From Aquidulcibacter sp. (lineage in GTDB: Bacteria; Pseudomonadota; Alphaproteobacteria; Caulobacterales; Aquidulcibacteraceae): DNA of 64,000 bases. Shown here piece after piece: positions 35,441 to 44,284 of this stretch (position 1 is its first letter; each line of letters begins with the position of its first letter). The stretch covers positions 59,224 to 123,223 of the forward strand of contig JAPZTJ010000057.1 in the NCBI GenBank assembly GCA_027532555.1, read 5' to 3'. Under the pieces are notes generated by a model. The model was not told where the DNA came from, did no database searches, and saw nothing but the letters and a program-made list of their open reading frames with translations. The translations under genes and the position numbers were made by a program.

Positions 35441-36004
35441 ATGAGCGATTTTGAACGTCCCGCCGCCGACTGGCGCGGCACAACCATTTTGGCAGTACGT
35501 AAAGGCGGCAAAGTTGTCGTCGTTGGCGACGGCCAAGTCTCGGTTGGCAATACCGTCATGAAACATGGCGCGCGCAAGGTTCGCACCTTGGCAGGTGGTA
35601 CCGTGCTGACAGGCTTTGCTGGTGCAACCGCAGACGCCTTCACCTTGTTTGAACGGCTGGAAGGGAAGCTAGAGCGGTTTCCCAATCAATTGCTGCGCGC
35701 TTGTGTTGAATTGGCCAAGGACTGGCGGACCGATCGATATTTGCGCCGCTTAGAGGCCATGCTGATTTGTGCCGATAAAGAGGGCACTTATGTACTGACC
35801 GGCACGGGCGATGTGCTGGAACCAGACCATGCGGTTGCTGCCATTGGCTCTGGTGGCGGTTACGCGCTGGCCGCGGCCCGGGCGCTTTATGATCAAGACC
35901 TTGATGCGGAAACCATCGCGCGCAAAGCCATGGCGATTGCTGCTGATATTTGTGTGTATACCAATGGCAATCTGACCATTGAACAATTGGCGAGCGTAGA
36001 ATGA
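35441..36004 (+). CDS. hslV: ATP-dependent protease subunit HslV
   Basis: HslV is the threonine-type peptidase of the HslUV complex. After a 13-residue propeptide the catalytic Thr14 begins [18 protein letters not shown], and the conserved [18 protein letters not shown] follows. Ends with the typical [13 protein letters not shown]. The 187-residue length is normal. The stop overlaps hslU (ATGA). Confidence 0.97.
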   Translation: MSDFERPAADWRGTTILAVRKGGKVVVVGDGQVSVGNTVMKHGARKVRTLAGGTVLTGFAGATADAFTLFERLEGKLERFPNQLLRACVELAKDWRTDRYLRRLEAMLICADKEGTYVLTGTGDVLEPDHAVAAIGSGGGYALAAARALYDQDLDAETIARKAMAIAADICVYTNGNLTIEQLASVE

Positions 36005-37299
36005 CCGACCTTTCCCCCCGCGAAATTGTTTCCGAGCTTGACCGCCACGTCATTGGCCAATCCGACGCCAAGAGGGCCGTTGCCATCGCGCTGCGCAACC
36101 GCTGGCGCCGCAAGCGCTTGCCTGAAAAGCTGCGCGAAGAAACAACGCCAAAGAACATTCTGATGATTGGGCCAACGGGCGTCGGCAAAACCGAGATTGC
36201 ACGTCGCCTCGCCAAACTGGCGGGTGCCCCGTTTGTGAAGGTAGAAGCCACCAAATTCACGGAAGTCGGCTATGTTGGCCGTGATGTTGATCAGATCATC
36301 CGGGATCTTGTTGAGGCCGCCATCCATTTGGTGCGCGACCGCCGCCGCAAAGATGTGCGCGCCAAAGCCGAAGCCATGGCTGAAGACCGCGTTTTGGATG
36401 CGCTCGTCGGGACCGAGGCTAGCCAAGGGACACGTGAGGCCTTCCGCAAAAAGCTGCGCGGCGGCCTTTTAGCGGACAAGGAAATTGAGCTGGACTTCGA
36501 CGTGAGTTCTCCCGCTGCCTCGATGATGGAATTTCCAGGAGCACCGGGCGGCATGATCGACTTAGGCTCGATGCTACAAAGCCTATCGGGCACGAAGAAG
36601 CGTACGCGCAAGACCACGGTCGCTGAAGCCTATGAGCCCCTCGTTATGGAGGAAAGCGATAAGCTATTGGATAAGGATTCCATCACGCAAGAGGCCTTGC
36701 TTTTGGCCGAGACTGAAGGCGTTGTCTTTATCGATGAGGTCGACAAAATCTGCGCCCGTGCCGAACGCCAAGGGGCCGATGTCAGCCGCGAAGGTGTGCA
36801 GCGCGATCTGCTGCCCTTGATCGAAGGCACCACCGTTTCAACTAAGCATGGCGCGCTAAAGACAGACTTCATCCTGTTTATTGCCTCGGGCGCTTTCCAT
36901 GTGGCCAAGCCATCCGACTTGTTGCCAGAGCTACAAGGCCGCTTGCCAATCCGGGTGGAGCTTCAGGCCCTGACCCGCGATGATTTCCGCCGCATCTTAA
37001 CCGAGCCCGAAGCCAGCCTTGTGAAGCAATATGTCGGCCTGATGGGCACCGAAGGCGTGGCATTGAACTTCACCGAGGAAGCCGTCGATGCCATTGCCGA
37101 TGTAGCCGTTGCAGTAAACACCAGCGTGGAGAATATCGGTGCCCGCCGCTTGCACACCGTCCTTGAGCGCGTGCTGGATGACATCAGCTTCAACGCCACC
37201 GACCGTGGTGGCGAGACCATCGAGATCACCGGTGCCTATGTCCGCGAGAAGGTCGAAGGCTTGTCGAAGAACACCGATCTCAGCCGGTTTGTGTTGTAG
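36001..37299 (+). CDS. hslU: ATP-dependent protease ATPase subunit HslU
   Basis: HslU is the AAA+ unfoldase of HslUV. Walker [16 protein letters not shown], the pore motif GYVG in [10 protein letters not shown], Walker [11 protein letters not shown] and the family C-terminus DLSRFVL, whose tail docks into HslV, are intact. The I-domain (about 110-230) is present. The 432-residue length is standard. The stop codon forms one end of a hairpin shared with ettA. Confidence 0.97.
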   Translation: MTDLSPREIVSELDRHVIGQSDAKRAVAIALRNRWRRKRLPEKLREETTPKNILMIGPTGVGKTEIARRLAKLAGAPFVKVEATKFTEVGYVGRDVDQIIRDLVEAAIHLVRDRRRKDVRAKAEAMAEDRVLDALVGTEASQGTREAFRKKLRGGLLADKEIELDFDVSSPAASMMEFPGAPGGMIDLGSMLQSLSGTKKRTRKTTVAEAYEPLVMEESDKLLDKDSITQEALLLAETEGVVFIDEVDKICARAERQGADVSREGVQRDLLPLIEGTTVSTKHGALKTDFILFIASGAFHVAKPSDLLPELQGRLPIRVELQALTRDDFRRILTEPEASLVKQYVGLMGTEGVALNFTEEAVDAIADVAVAVNTSVENIGARRLHTVLERVLDDISFNATDRGGETIEITGAYVREKVEGLSKNTDLSRFVL

Positions 37300-37316
37300 G
37301 GGGATCTAACCCCCTA
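37297..37316. terminator. Hairpin formed by the converging hslU and ettA stop codons
   Basis: TAGGGGG (37297-37303) and CCCCCTA (37310-37316) pair perfectly around loop ATCTAA. The left TAG is the hslU stop and the right CTA is the ettA stop on the opposite strand. No T-run follows, so it may hold RNA ends rather than act as a classic terminator. Confidence 0.5.
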
Positions 37317-38975
37317 CCGCGCGAACTTCTGGAACTTGATGCGGCTTGGGATGATTTCGGTCAGGCCCAGACGACGCTTTTTGTCTTCTTCATAGGCTTG
37401 GAAGTTGCCTTCAAACCATTCCACGTGGCTTTCGCCTTCATAGGAAAGAATATGGGTGGCCAAACGGTCTAGGAACCAGCGGTCGTGGCTGATTACGACA
37501 GCGCAGCCCGGCCAGACTTCCAGTGCGTTTTCAAGGGCAGACAGGGTTTCAACGTCAAGGTCGTTGGTTGGTTCGTCCAGTAGAAGGACGTTGGCACCAG
37601 AGCGCAGGGTCTTGGCGAGGTGAACGCGATTGCGTTCCCCGCCCGACAACAGGCCGACTTTCTTTTGCTGATCGGCACCTTTGAAGTTAAACGTGCCGAC
37701 ATAAGCGCGCGAAGGCACTTCGCGACCGCCGACATCAATGATGTCGAGCCCGCCGGAGATTTCTTCCCATACGTTCTTGCTATCATCCAAAGCATCGCGG
37801 CTTTGATCAACAAAGCCCAGCTTAACGCTCTCCCCAACGGTGATGGAGCCGCTATCTGGCACTTCTTGGCCGGTGATCATTTTGAATAGGGTTGATTTAC
37901 CCGCGCCGTTCGGCCCGATCACACCCACAATGCCGTTTTGCGGCAGCTTGAAGGTCAGATCATTGATCAACATGCGGTCGCCATAGCCCTTGGATAGGCC
38001 ATCAAAGCGAATAACATTGGTACCCAGACGCGGTCCGGGTGGGATTTGGATGGTGGCAAAGCTCTGCTTTTCGCGCTCGGCCGCATCTGCCATTTCTTCA
38101 TAGCGGGCCAGACGCGCCTTCGACTTGGCTTGACGGGCCTTCGGGCTTTGCCGCACCCAGTCCAATTCCTTTGCCATCATTTTGGACTTGGCATCACTCT
38201 CGCGTTCTTCTTGCGCGATCCGCTTGGCCTTTTGCTCCAGCCAGCTGGAATAATTGCCCTCGTACGGAATGCCTTTGCCGCGGTCGAGTTCCAGCGTCCA
38301 CTTTGTCACTTGGTCGAGGAAGTAGCGGTCGTGGGTGACGAGGATGACGCAGCCCGGAAATTCTTCCAAATGGTGCTGAAGCCAAGCGACGGACTCTGCG
38401 TCCAAGTGGTTGGTCGGTTCGTCCAACATCATCATGTCAGGCTTAGACAACAAGAGGCGGCACAGCGCGACGCGGCGCTTTTCCCCACCTGAAAGTTTGG
38501 AAATGTCGGCGTCATTGTCAGGGCAGCGCAGCGCGCCCATAGCCATTTCGATCTTGGCATCAATGTCCCATGCGTCGGCAGCGTCGATCTGCTCCTGCAA
38601 GGAGGTCATCTCTTCCATCAGTTCGTCGCTATAGTCTTCGGCCATCTTCATGGAGATTTCGCCGAACCGATCAAACAAGATCTTCTCCGGGCAGTCTGCA
38701 ATGACGTTCTCCCAGACCGATTTGGTGGCGTCCAAGTCTGGTTCCTGCGCCAAATAGCCCATTTTGGTGCCTTGGGCAGGGCGAGCCTCACCGGTAAAGT
38801 CCTTATCGAGGCCAGCCATGATCTTCAAAAGGCTGGACTTACCCGAACCGTTCACACCAACCACACCAATCTTCGCATCTGGGTAAAAAGACAACCAGAT
38901 GTTTTCGAATACTTTCTTGCCGCCTGGATAGGCTTTGGTCAGGCCTTGCATTTGGAAGATATGCTGATGTGCCAC
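37314..38975 (-). CDS. ettA: Energy-dependent translational throttle protein EttA
   Basis: EttA is an ABC-F ATPase that binds the ribosomal E site and gates the first elongation steps according to ATP/ADP. The 553-residue protein has two ABC cassettes: GVNGSGKSSLLK and LSGGEKRRVALCRLL; GPNGAGKSTLFK and LSGGERNRVHLAKTL. The arm and linker lie between them (about 245-320). The YLAQEPDL and MLDEPTNHLD motifs match the EttA subgroup. Confidence 0.94.
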   Translation of the reverse strand: MAHQHIFQMQGLTKAYPGGKKVFENIWLSFYPDAKIGVVGVNGSGKSSLLKIMAGLDKDFTGEARPAQGTKMGYLAQEPDLDATKSVWENVIADCPEKILFDRFGEISMKMAEDYSDELMEEMTSLQEQIDAADAWDIDAKIEMAMGALRCPDNDADISKLSGGEKRRVALCRLLLSKPDMMMLDEPTNHLDAESVAWLQHHLEEFPGCVILVTHDRYFLDQVTKWTLELDRGKGIPYEGNYSSWLEQKAKRIAQEERESDAKSKMMAKELDWVRQSPKARQAKSKARLARYEEMADAAEREKQSFATIQIPPGPRLGTNVIRFDGLSKGYGDRMLINDLTFKLPQNGIVGVIGPNGAGKSTLFKMITGQEVPDSGSITVGESVKLGFVDQSRDALDDSKNVWEEISGGLDIIDVGGREVPSRAYVGTFNFKGADQQKKVGLLSGGERNRVHLAKTLRSGANVLLLDEPTNDLDVETLSALENALEVWPGCAVVISHDRWFLDRLATHILSYEGESHVEWFEGNFQAYEEDKKRRLGLTEIIPSRIKFQKFAR

Positions 38976-39053
38976 GCGTGTGTCTTTCTGTCAGTCAAAC
39001 TAGGGGTTGGCCGGGCTTTTAGCTGACCCGAAGGCGAAGGGGAAGGGTGTGCC

Positions 39054-39137
39054 ATGTTGGGGACTTGTGCTGCTGAAGGGGGATGGCTATCGAAAGGCAC
39101 GCACGCACTAACCCAAGCCATAGGGTGGGGTCGATGA
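39054..39137 (+). CDS. Possible 27-codon leader ORF coupled to the PIN gene
   Basis: An ATG at 39054, preceded by GAAGGGGAAGGG, opens 27 codons ending in a TGA that overlaps the PIN gene ATG (ATGA). It is too short for a typical VapB antitoxin and has no recognised motif. It may be a leader peptide or chance. Listed because the good ribosome site and overlap are suggestive. Confidence 0.25.
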   Translation: MLGTCAAEGGWLSKGTHALTQAIGWGR

Positions 39138-39520
39138 AGGTTTTGTTCGACACCAATATATTGATCGACCACTTGCAAGGGCATCGGGCGGCAAGCGAAG
39201 CCATTTCGAGCCATCCAGGGGCCGCCATCTCTGTCATCACGTGGGTGGAGGTCATGTCAGGCGTGCCTTCTAGCCAAGAAGATGCCATGCGTCTCTGGTT
39301 AGACCGCTTTCATCTGATCCATGTCGACGCTGACATTGGTGTCTATGCAGCAATCTTGCGGCAAGAAAGACGGCTTGACTTGGCAGACGCCCTGATTGTC
39401 GCCACCGCCCAAGCCAGCGGGAGAACACTGGTCACACGCGACCGTGCGCTTTGCCATGAACTGGACGATCCCCCGGTCATAGTCCCCTATGACCTGCCCG
39501 CCGAGGAGGCCCCGTTTTGA
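39134..39520 (+). CDS. PIN domain ribonuclease (VapC-like)
   Basis: A 128-residue PIN-domain protein with the acidic set expected of VapC-like nucleases: Asp in VLFDTNILIDHLQG, Glu in TWVEVMSG, Asp in LDLADALIVATAQ, and Asp in LVTRDRAL. I chose the ATG at 39134 over one at 39083, since the core begins there. No VapB-type antitoxin gene is found on either side, so it is either an orphan toxin or a housekeeping PIN nuclease. Confidence 0.8.
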   Translation: MKVLFDTNILIDHLQGHRAASEAISSHPGAAISVITWVEVMSGVPSSQEDAMRLWLDRFHLIHVDADIGVYAAILRQERRLDLADALIVATAQASGRTLVTRDRALCHELDDPPVIVPYDLPAEEAPF

Positions 39521-39553
39521 AGATGGCCAAGTTCTGAACACGCTGCGGCCATT

Positions 39554-39570
39554 TTAACGCCAAACTAACC
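39554..39570 (+). promoter_or_regulatory. CtrA-like site upstream of eipA
   Basis: TTAA-CGCCAAA-CTAACC follows the CtrA consensus TTAA-N7-TTAAC with one mismatch, and a further TTAACC lies at 39581-39586. The site is about 43-59 bp before the eipA ATG. eipA is directly activated by CtrA in Brucella, so the match has independent support, though the sequence alone is weak. Confidence 0.45.
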
Positions 39571-39612
39571 ATGTTTGGCTTTAACCAGCCAAGGGGGCGA
39601 TTTTGGAGCCAC

Positions 39613-40239
39613 ATGATGAATAATCGGAAACTTGCTATTCTCTGCGCGGCAGCCCTCGCTTTGGGAACACCTGCCCTTGCGCAAACCTCAGGGCCGACCA
39701 CCGATGACATGATGACGTCCTCGAATACGGCACCTATTGCCAAAAAGGCCAATCCTGACGGCTTCACCCAGCAGGAGATTATCGATGCGGCCGGAAACTT
39801 CTTTGGCAAAACCTCCGGCAGCGTCGGCCAAGCGGTTGAACGCGTGTTCCAAGACCAAGGCAGCCCCGTTGGCTATATCCGGGGCGATGAATATGCCGCC
39901 GCGATTGGCGTAGGTGTCCGTTATGGCCAAGGCACCTTGGTGATGAAGGACGGACAAGAGCGCAAAATCTTCTGGCAAGGCCCTTCAATCGGCCTCGACA
40001 CTGGTGGCAATGCCAGCAAAGTCTTCACCCTCGTTTATAATCTAGAAAACCCTGACGGCATTTACCGTCGTTATCCAGGTGTCGAAGGTGCTGCCTTCTT
40101 TATTGCGGGCATTGCAGTCACGTATCAGCGCGCTGAAGGGGTAACATTGGCGCCGATGCGCACAGGCATTGGTTTCCGTGCCGGGGTGAATGCCGGCTAT
40201 ACCGCTTATTCCAAGCGCCGCCGGGCTCTCCCATTCTGA
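39613..40239 (+). CDS. eipA: EipA family (DUF1134) periplasmic protein
   Basis: EipA supports envelope integrity in Brucella and is a soluble periplasmic beta-barrel. The protein has a signal peptide (KLAILCAAALALGTPALAQ) and a DUF1134 domain with GKTSGSVGQAVERVFQDQGSPVGYIRG, GVRYGQGTL and GPSIGLDTGGNASKVFTLVYNL. The ATG at 39613 is immediately followed by another in-frame ATG at 39616; GGAG lies 4-8 bp before. A CtrA-like site precedes it. Confidence 0.88.
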   Translation: MMNNRKLAILCAAALALGTPALAQTSGPTTDDMMTSSNTAPIAKKANPDGFTQQEIIDAAGNFFGKTSGSVGQAVERVFQDQGSPVGYIRGDEYAAAIGVGVRYGQGTLVMKDGQERKIFWQGPSIGLDTGGNASKVFTLVYNLENPDGIYRRYPGVEGAAFFIAGIAVTYQRAEGVTLAPMRTGIGFRAGVNAGYTAYSKRRRALPF

Positions 40240-40243
40240 TCGC

Positions 40244-40720
40244 TCACGCAGATTTGAGTGCAAATGCCTGAATAATCTGTTCGACCTGCGCAGCCGTTGG
40301 CTGTGCAGCGTCGACGGCCAGCGCATCACCGGGTGTCTCCAAGGTCGAAAATTGCGAGGCTAAGATGCTCGGCCCAGCAAAATGGCCTTGGCGTGCACTA
40401 AGACGCGTGTGGGCGAGGTCCGTCCCAATCACCAAATGCACCAGATAGTCGGGGGCTAAGCTTGTGCGATGAATTGCCTTCAGCGCCGAGCATGCCAGAA
40501 CCGTTGGAATCCCCACTTCATCGAAAACAGGCTTAATCCGCGCCAACCAGGCAGCGCGGTCGGTCTCATCTAACGTGACGCCTGAAGCAATTTTTGCCTT
40601 GGCTTCTGGCGAATGAAAATCGTCGGCGTCGAGAAAGCGCCAGCCCAGACGCGCCGCCAAAGCCGAGCCCAAGGTCGTTTTTCCCGCGCCAGAGACGCCC
40701 ATGATCACCAATTTGGCCAT
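40244..40720 (-). CDS. gntK: Gluconokinase
   Basis: Gluconokinase phosphorylates gluconate for the Entner-Doudoroff or pentose-phosphate route. The 158-residue P-loop protein starts MAKLVIMGVSGAGKTTLG (Walker A) and has FLDADDFHSPEAKAKIASG and LACSALKAIHR, typical of the small GntK family. It converges on eipA four bases away. No other gluconate genes are in view. Confidence 0.92.
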   Translation of the reverse strand: MAKLVIMGVSGAGKTTLGSALAARLGWRFLDADDFHSPEAKAKIASGVTLDETDRAAWLARIKPVFDEVGIPTVLACSALKAIHRTSLAPDYLVHLVIGTDLAHTRLSARQGHFAGPSILASQFSTLETPGDALAVDAAQPTAAQVEQIIQAFALKSA

Positions 40721-40841
40721 AGGTATGATCTAGACGAGCCTGCCTTGCTCCAGCAAGTCAGCCGCGCAGGACGAAATCGCACCACACAATGATAAGTCAA
40801 TTGACGCCTGCGCCCATGTCCTCTAAATCCCCGCTTCCGTT

Positions 40842-40926
40842 GCCCAGATGGCGGAATTGGTAGACGCACTGCTTTCAGGTAGCAGCGCCGCGAGGCGTGG
40901 AGGTTCGAGTCCTCTTCTGGGCACCA
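40842..40926 (+). tRNA. tRNA-Leu (anticodon CAG)
   Basis: An 85-base gene including the encoded CCA. The acceptor GCCCAGA pairs with TCTGGGC at the 3' end. The anticodon arm CTGCT-TTCAGGT-AGCAG gives CAG, a long class II variable arm follows, and the T arm contains GGTTCGAGTCC. The long variable arm fits leucine. Confidence 0.95.
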
Positions 40927-40983
40927 CTTTTATTTGCGCGTTGCCGCCCGCCAACCCAACGCGCTAATTTGACGAAGCTTCCC

Positions 40984-42057
40984 CTAAATCAACCCAACTG
41001 AGCCGTGATCCTCAACCATCGCGGCGGCACGGGCACACATGGCTAGGAACATGGCGTCGCCGCGCGGCGTTTGTGCGACGATCATGGAGGCGAGGACGCC
41101 CATCAGGAAGCCTGCTAAGGCGTCGCGGCGATAGGTGTCCCATAAGCTTTGGGTATCGGCTTCGGGCACGCCGGCTTTTACGAGTTGGTCGATCCACAGA
41201 TGGACCAAAGCGCGCTCATGCGTGCGGCGCCTCTCTGGCGTCAGGGCTGTCCCCAGATAATAGGCAATATCGGTAGCACCATTGCCCACCCCGGCCGTTT
41301 GCCAATCGACGATGACAATTGGGTGGGCGGCATCGCCTTCGTGAAACAGCATATTATCGGGGCGAAAGTCACCATGGGTGAGGCAACGCGGGCCCGCTCG
41401 CTGTGAAATCCACGCATTAATCCGACCCAAATAAGCCTGGCCCGTCGCGCGGATCTGATCGTTGATCTGATCGCCATAGCGTGCGCAAAAGGCAGGCCAC
41501 AGCATCTCAAACAAGGCGTCGACATTCATCCCAGAAGCGGCGTGCGAGCCATTTAGCCAAATATGGGTGTCGAGCCCAGCATCGCCCCACCAAGCCGCAT
41601 GGATACTGGCCGCGGCGACCATCGCGAGCTTTGCCTCTTCCAGAGTCGCGGGCAGAAGTTGGTTTCCCGGCCTATGGCCCGGAAAGTCGTCCATGATCAA
41701 CGCAAATTCGTGGCTGGCTTCATCAATGGCGGCGTACCTAGCCAAGGGTATCGGCAGGGGCTTGGTATTGCCGTAGGTCTGGTAGAATTTCACCTCTCGG
41801 ACATAGCTCAATTGCGCAATGCCCGTGGCCCGGCTGACCGGATCCTCCGACATGAACTTGCCAATAAGCGAACCGGGCAGCGAAGCTTGGCCGCGCGCGT
41901 CCGGGTCGGTGTCTGCCAACAAGAAGCGGTAGGTCGCGCCAACCTGCCCGGTCCCGACCGGCTTGGCTGTAACGCCTGATACCGACCGCCCCAAATGCTG
42001 TGCCAACCAGTCGGCATTAATGTCTGTCGGCGTGGGGATAAGATCAATCTGCGGCAA
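40984..42057 (-). CDS. APH/choline kinase-like phosphotransferase of unknown substrate
   Basis: A 357-residue kinase-like protein of the aminoglycoside-phosphotransferase/ecdysteroid-kinase fold. The catalytic loop HGDFRPDNMLF and the Mg-binding IVDWQTAG are intact. It starts inside the 3' end of the preceding gene (14-bp overlap), so the two are coupled. Substrate unknown; relatives act on small hydroxyl compounds or on acyl-CoA metabolism intermediates. Confidence 0.78.
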   Translation of the reverse strand: MPQIDLIPTPTDINADWLAQHLGRSVSGVTAKPVGTGQVGATYRFLLADTDPDARGQASLPGSLIGKFMSEDPVSRATGIAQLSYVREVKFYQTYGNTKPLPIPLARYAAIDEASHEFALIMDDFPGHRPGNQLLPATLEEAKLAMVAAASIHAAWWGDAGLDTHIWLNGSHAASGMNVDALFEMLWPAFCARYGDQINDQIRATGQAYLGRINAWISQRAGPRCLTHGDFRPDNMLFHEGDAAHPIVIVDWQTAGVGNGATDIAYYLGTALTPERRRTHERALVHLWIDQLVKAGVPEADTQSLWDTYRRDALAGFLMGVLASMIVAQTPRGDAMFLAMCARAAAMVEDHGSVGLI

Positions 42058-43138
42058 GGCTAGTCAGTCCTAAGGGTGCGTAGGCGCCAATGATGAATTG
42101 TTCGAGGATGCCAGTGCCCACTTCGGTCTGACCATCACCTGACACAGTCACTTTGCAGACCGCTTGGATGTGGAGATGGTCTGGGCGGCCCGGCACGATG
42201 TCGGAAAGGTCAATATCCTCTCGTTCAATCACCAGTTCGCCCTTCCAGCCGCCATGCCCCCAAGTCGGGTGTCCATAGCCAAGGCCCCGCATCAGGAAGG
42301 TGGTGATTGGCTGGAAAACAGCATGGCGTGCAGGTTGCCCATCAGCCTCTAGGATCAAACTTGCCGAGCTGGCGTGGCGCCTGCCAGGCATCAGCGTCAG
42401 GGACATGGACGCATGCTCTGTCTCAATCCTGTCATCGGGACCTGCCTTGTCCGGGCACCACACCGCGCGGCTATTCCAAGGCTTTCCGGCGCCATCAGCA
42501 TTGATGTGGAAGAACAGGCTGGCATCGGCAAAGTTCACCGGGCTCCAAAGCCAGAAAAATTGCGGTAGCTGCTGGGGTACGGTCGGTTGGGGGTCACTGG
42601 CACCAATGGGTCGAACGCCCCAAGAGCGGTCGCGCGTGCCGACACTGCCGCCCACATCTTCCCGCACACCATCAATCTCGATCCAGCCTGCCCAATGTCC
42701 GTTTTGGGTCATTCTGGTGTAATCCATAAAGGTGCGCGGCCCAATGCGGCGGGTAAAGCGCGGTTCTTCGACCGGAAATGCGCGCCCGGTAAAGGTCAGA
42801 TCAGCGCTAAATCCCTCATGTTCACGCACCACAATACGCAGAATGTTGAGCGGCTCGATAATCTCAATTTTGATGGGTCCAACCGAAAGATCCATCCGTT
42901 CCATCGCGAGAAGCCGCGACGCATGCAGGCAGTGTTGGACACCGCCGCGAACAACCGAGAAATGCGCATCGGCGACATTTAGATGCGGGTAAACACCAAA
43001 AGCCACAGCGAAAAAGCCGCTACCATCTGCTTGGTATCCGTTGAAGAAATACCGATCATAAAAATTGCGATCCGTGCCCGAATAGGCAATCGGTTCAGCG
43101 GTTTGATGAATTGGATAGTCGTCACCTTGTGTCAGCAT
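42044..43138 (-). CDS. Conserved protein of unknown function (hydroxyneurosporene-synthase-like beta fold)
   Basis: From the ATG at 43138 this gives 364 residues beginning MLTQGDDYPIHQTAEPIAYSG; an ATG at 43156 is an alternative. Segments such as GTDRNFYDRYFFNGY, RFTRRIGPRTFMDYTRMTQ, RDRSWGVRP and QQLPQFFWLWSPVNF recur in uncharacterised actinobacterial and alphaproteobacterial proteins often found beside phosphotransferases. They suggest a two-sheet CrtC-like fold. No catalytic residues can be assigned. The preceding gene is a methyltransferase. Confidence 0.65.
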   Translation of the reverse strand: MLTQGDDYPIHQTAEPIAYSGTDRNFYDRYFFNGYQADGSGFFAVAFGVYPHLNVADAHFSVVRGGVQHCLHASRLLAMERMDLSVGPIKIEIIEPLNILRIVVREHEGFSADLTFTGRAFPVEEPRFTRRIGPRTFMDYTRMTQNGHWAGWIEIDGVREDVGGSVGTRDRSWGVRPIGASDPQPTVPQQLPQFFWLWSPVNFADASLFFHINADGAGKPWNSRAVWCPDKAGPDDRIETEHASMSLTLMPGRRHASSASLILEADGQPARHAVFQPITTFLMRGLGYGHPTWGHGGWKGELVIEREDIDLSDIVPGRPDHLHIQAVCKVTVSGDGQTEVGTGILEQFIIGAYAPLGLTSLAAD

Positions 43139-43293
43139 GCTTGTGTTCCAACTCATTAAAAGAGGTGTTGCACTCAAACTATGGCGCATTCTGAACCAAG
43201 TTTCCACACCCAACACACGCAGACTGGAAATCACCTTTATTGCTGATCTTCCAAATGCTTGCTTGCCCCTGCACAAGAGCACAACAAGCGCCG

Positions 43294-44046
43294 CTACCCC
43301 GCCACTTTCTGCGCATAGACCATAAAGCCATGATGGCCACCGTGATCGGTGTGTTCCAAGACAAAGCGCGGGCAACCGGCGCGGGTTAGGAGGGCGAGGA
43401 CTTCGCCCAAATCATAGTCAAACATACTGATTTGCCCGATCTGTGGGGCTGACACTATGCTCGCCCGAACTTGGCGTAACAGTTTTCTCACCGAGCCCGC
43501 AGTATCTTGGGACATGAGATGCGCATCTCGAAATGTCGTCACGTGCAGGGAAAGGAAGCCTCCCGGTCTGACTGTCGCAATCAAGTCCGCGATCAACGCC
43601 AAGCCTCGGGCAGGTGGAATATGCTGGAGCACGATGAAGGAGTTTACCCAGTCAAACGGGCCAAATTCGGCAGCTTCCTTGGGCGTTGCAACAAGTTTCA
43701 CTTGGGAAAGACCCAATTCATCTAAGCGCACCTGACAAACTGCTCGCATAGACCCTGCAATATCCACGCCCACAGCAGTGTTTGCGCGCTTAGCCATCGG
43801 CACCAATAATCGCCCGACACCGGCACCAAAGTCCAAACAGGCGTCAAAGTGATCAGGTGCAGAAAAATAGTGTTTTAGGGCAAAGTGGAACTGGTCGATA
43901 TTACCAAAGCCGCTTTCATAAAAAGCTTCTCGGGTGGTCTTATCCATTTTTTCCGCGCGAAAGCGTTCATCCGTAATCACAGCCCAGAAGGGGTCGACCT
44001 CACCAAGTTGGTTCCAGTCGGAGTCTGTATCGCGTTCGCTACTCAT
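43294..44046 (-). CDS. Class I SAM-dependent methyltransferase
   Basis: The 250-residue protein has SAM motif I ACLDFGAGVGRLLVP, a post-I acidic residue in VGVDIAGSM, and FDWVNSFIVLQHIPPARGL (motif II region). It is a general class I methyltransferase, close in pattern to those acting on small molecules. It lies 155 bp upstream of the unknown-function gene on the same strand. The region between is AT-rich with no clear promoter. Confidence 0.82.
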   Translation of the reverse strand: MSSERDTDSDWNQLGEVDPFWAVITDERFRAEKMDKTTREAFYESGFGNIDQFHFALKHYFSAPDHFDACLDFGAGVGRLLVPMAKRANTAVGVDIAGSMRAVCQVRLDELGLSQVKLVATPKEAAEFGPFDWVNSFIVLQHIPPARGLALIADLIATVRPGGFLSLHVTTFRDAHLMSQDTAGSVRKLLRQVRASIVSAPQIGQISMFDYDLGEVLALLTRAGCPRFVLEHTDHGGHHGFMVYAQKVAG

Positions 44047-44178
44047 TAAGTCTCAACCCACATCCATCCCGCCAATTGCGGTTTGCCACAAGCGTAGCAT
44101 GGCGCTGCCTCTATGCTCGAACTCGCGTCGTTCTAAAAGAGGCATACTAATCCGGCCCTGTAATCAACATTCAACATC

Positions 44179-44198
44179 TTTTGCGGTGCAGCGCAAAA
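44179..44198. promoter_or_regulatory. Palindrome upstream of nrnC
   Basis: TTTTGCG and CGCAAAA form a 7-bp inverted repeat around GTGCAG, whose centre TGCA is itself palindromic, so 18 of 20 bases are symmetric. It lies about 90 bp before the nrnC start in a 238-bp intergenic region. The symmetry suits a dimeric regulator; identity unknown. Confidence 0.4.
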
Positions 44199-44284
44199 CG
44201 GCTTAGAGAAGAGAACGAAGCTTGACGTAGCCCTATCTTGGGCGCGCTAAGACCCAGACTTTATGACCAGATGAGGCTTTAGAC

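Noticed and set aside
39083..39133. Earlier start for the PIN gene
   Set aside because: It would add residues without match, and the PIN core begins at the ATG chosen.
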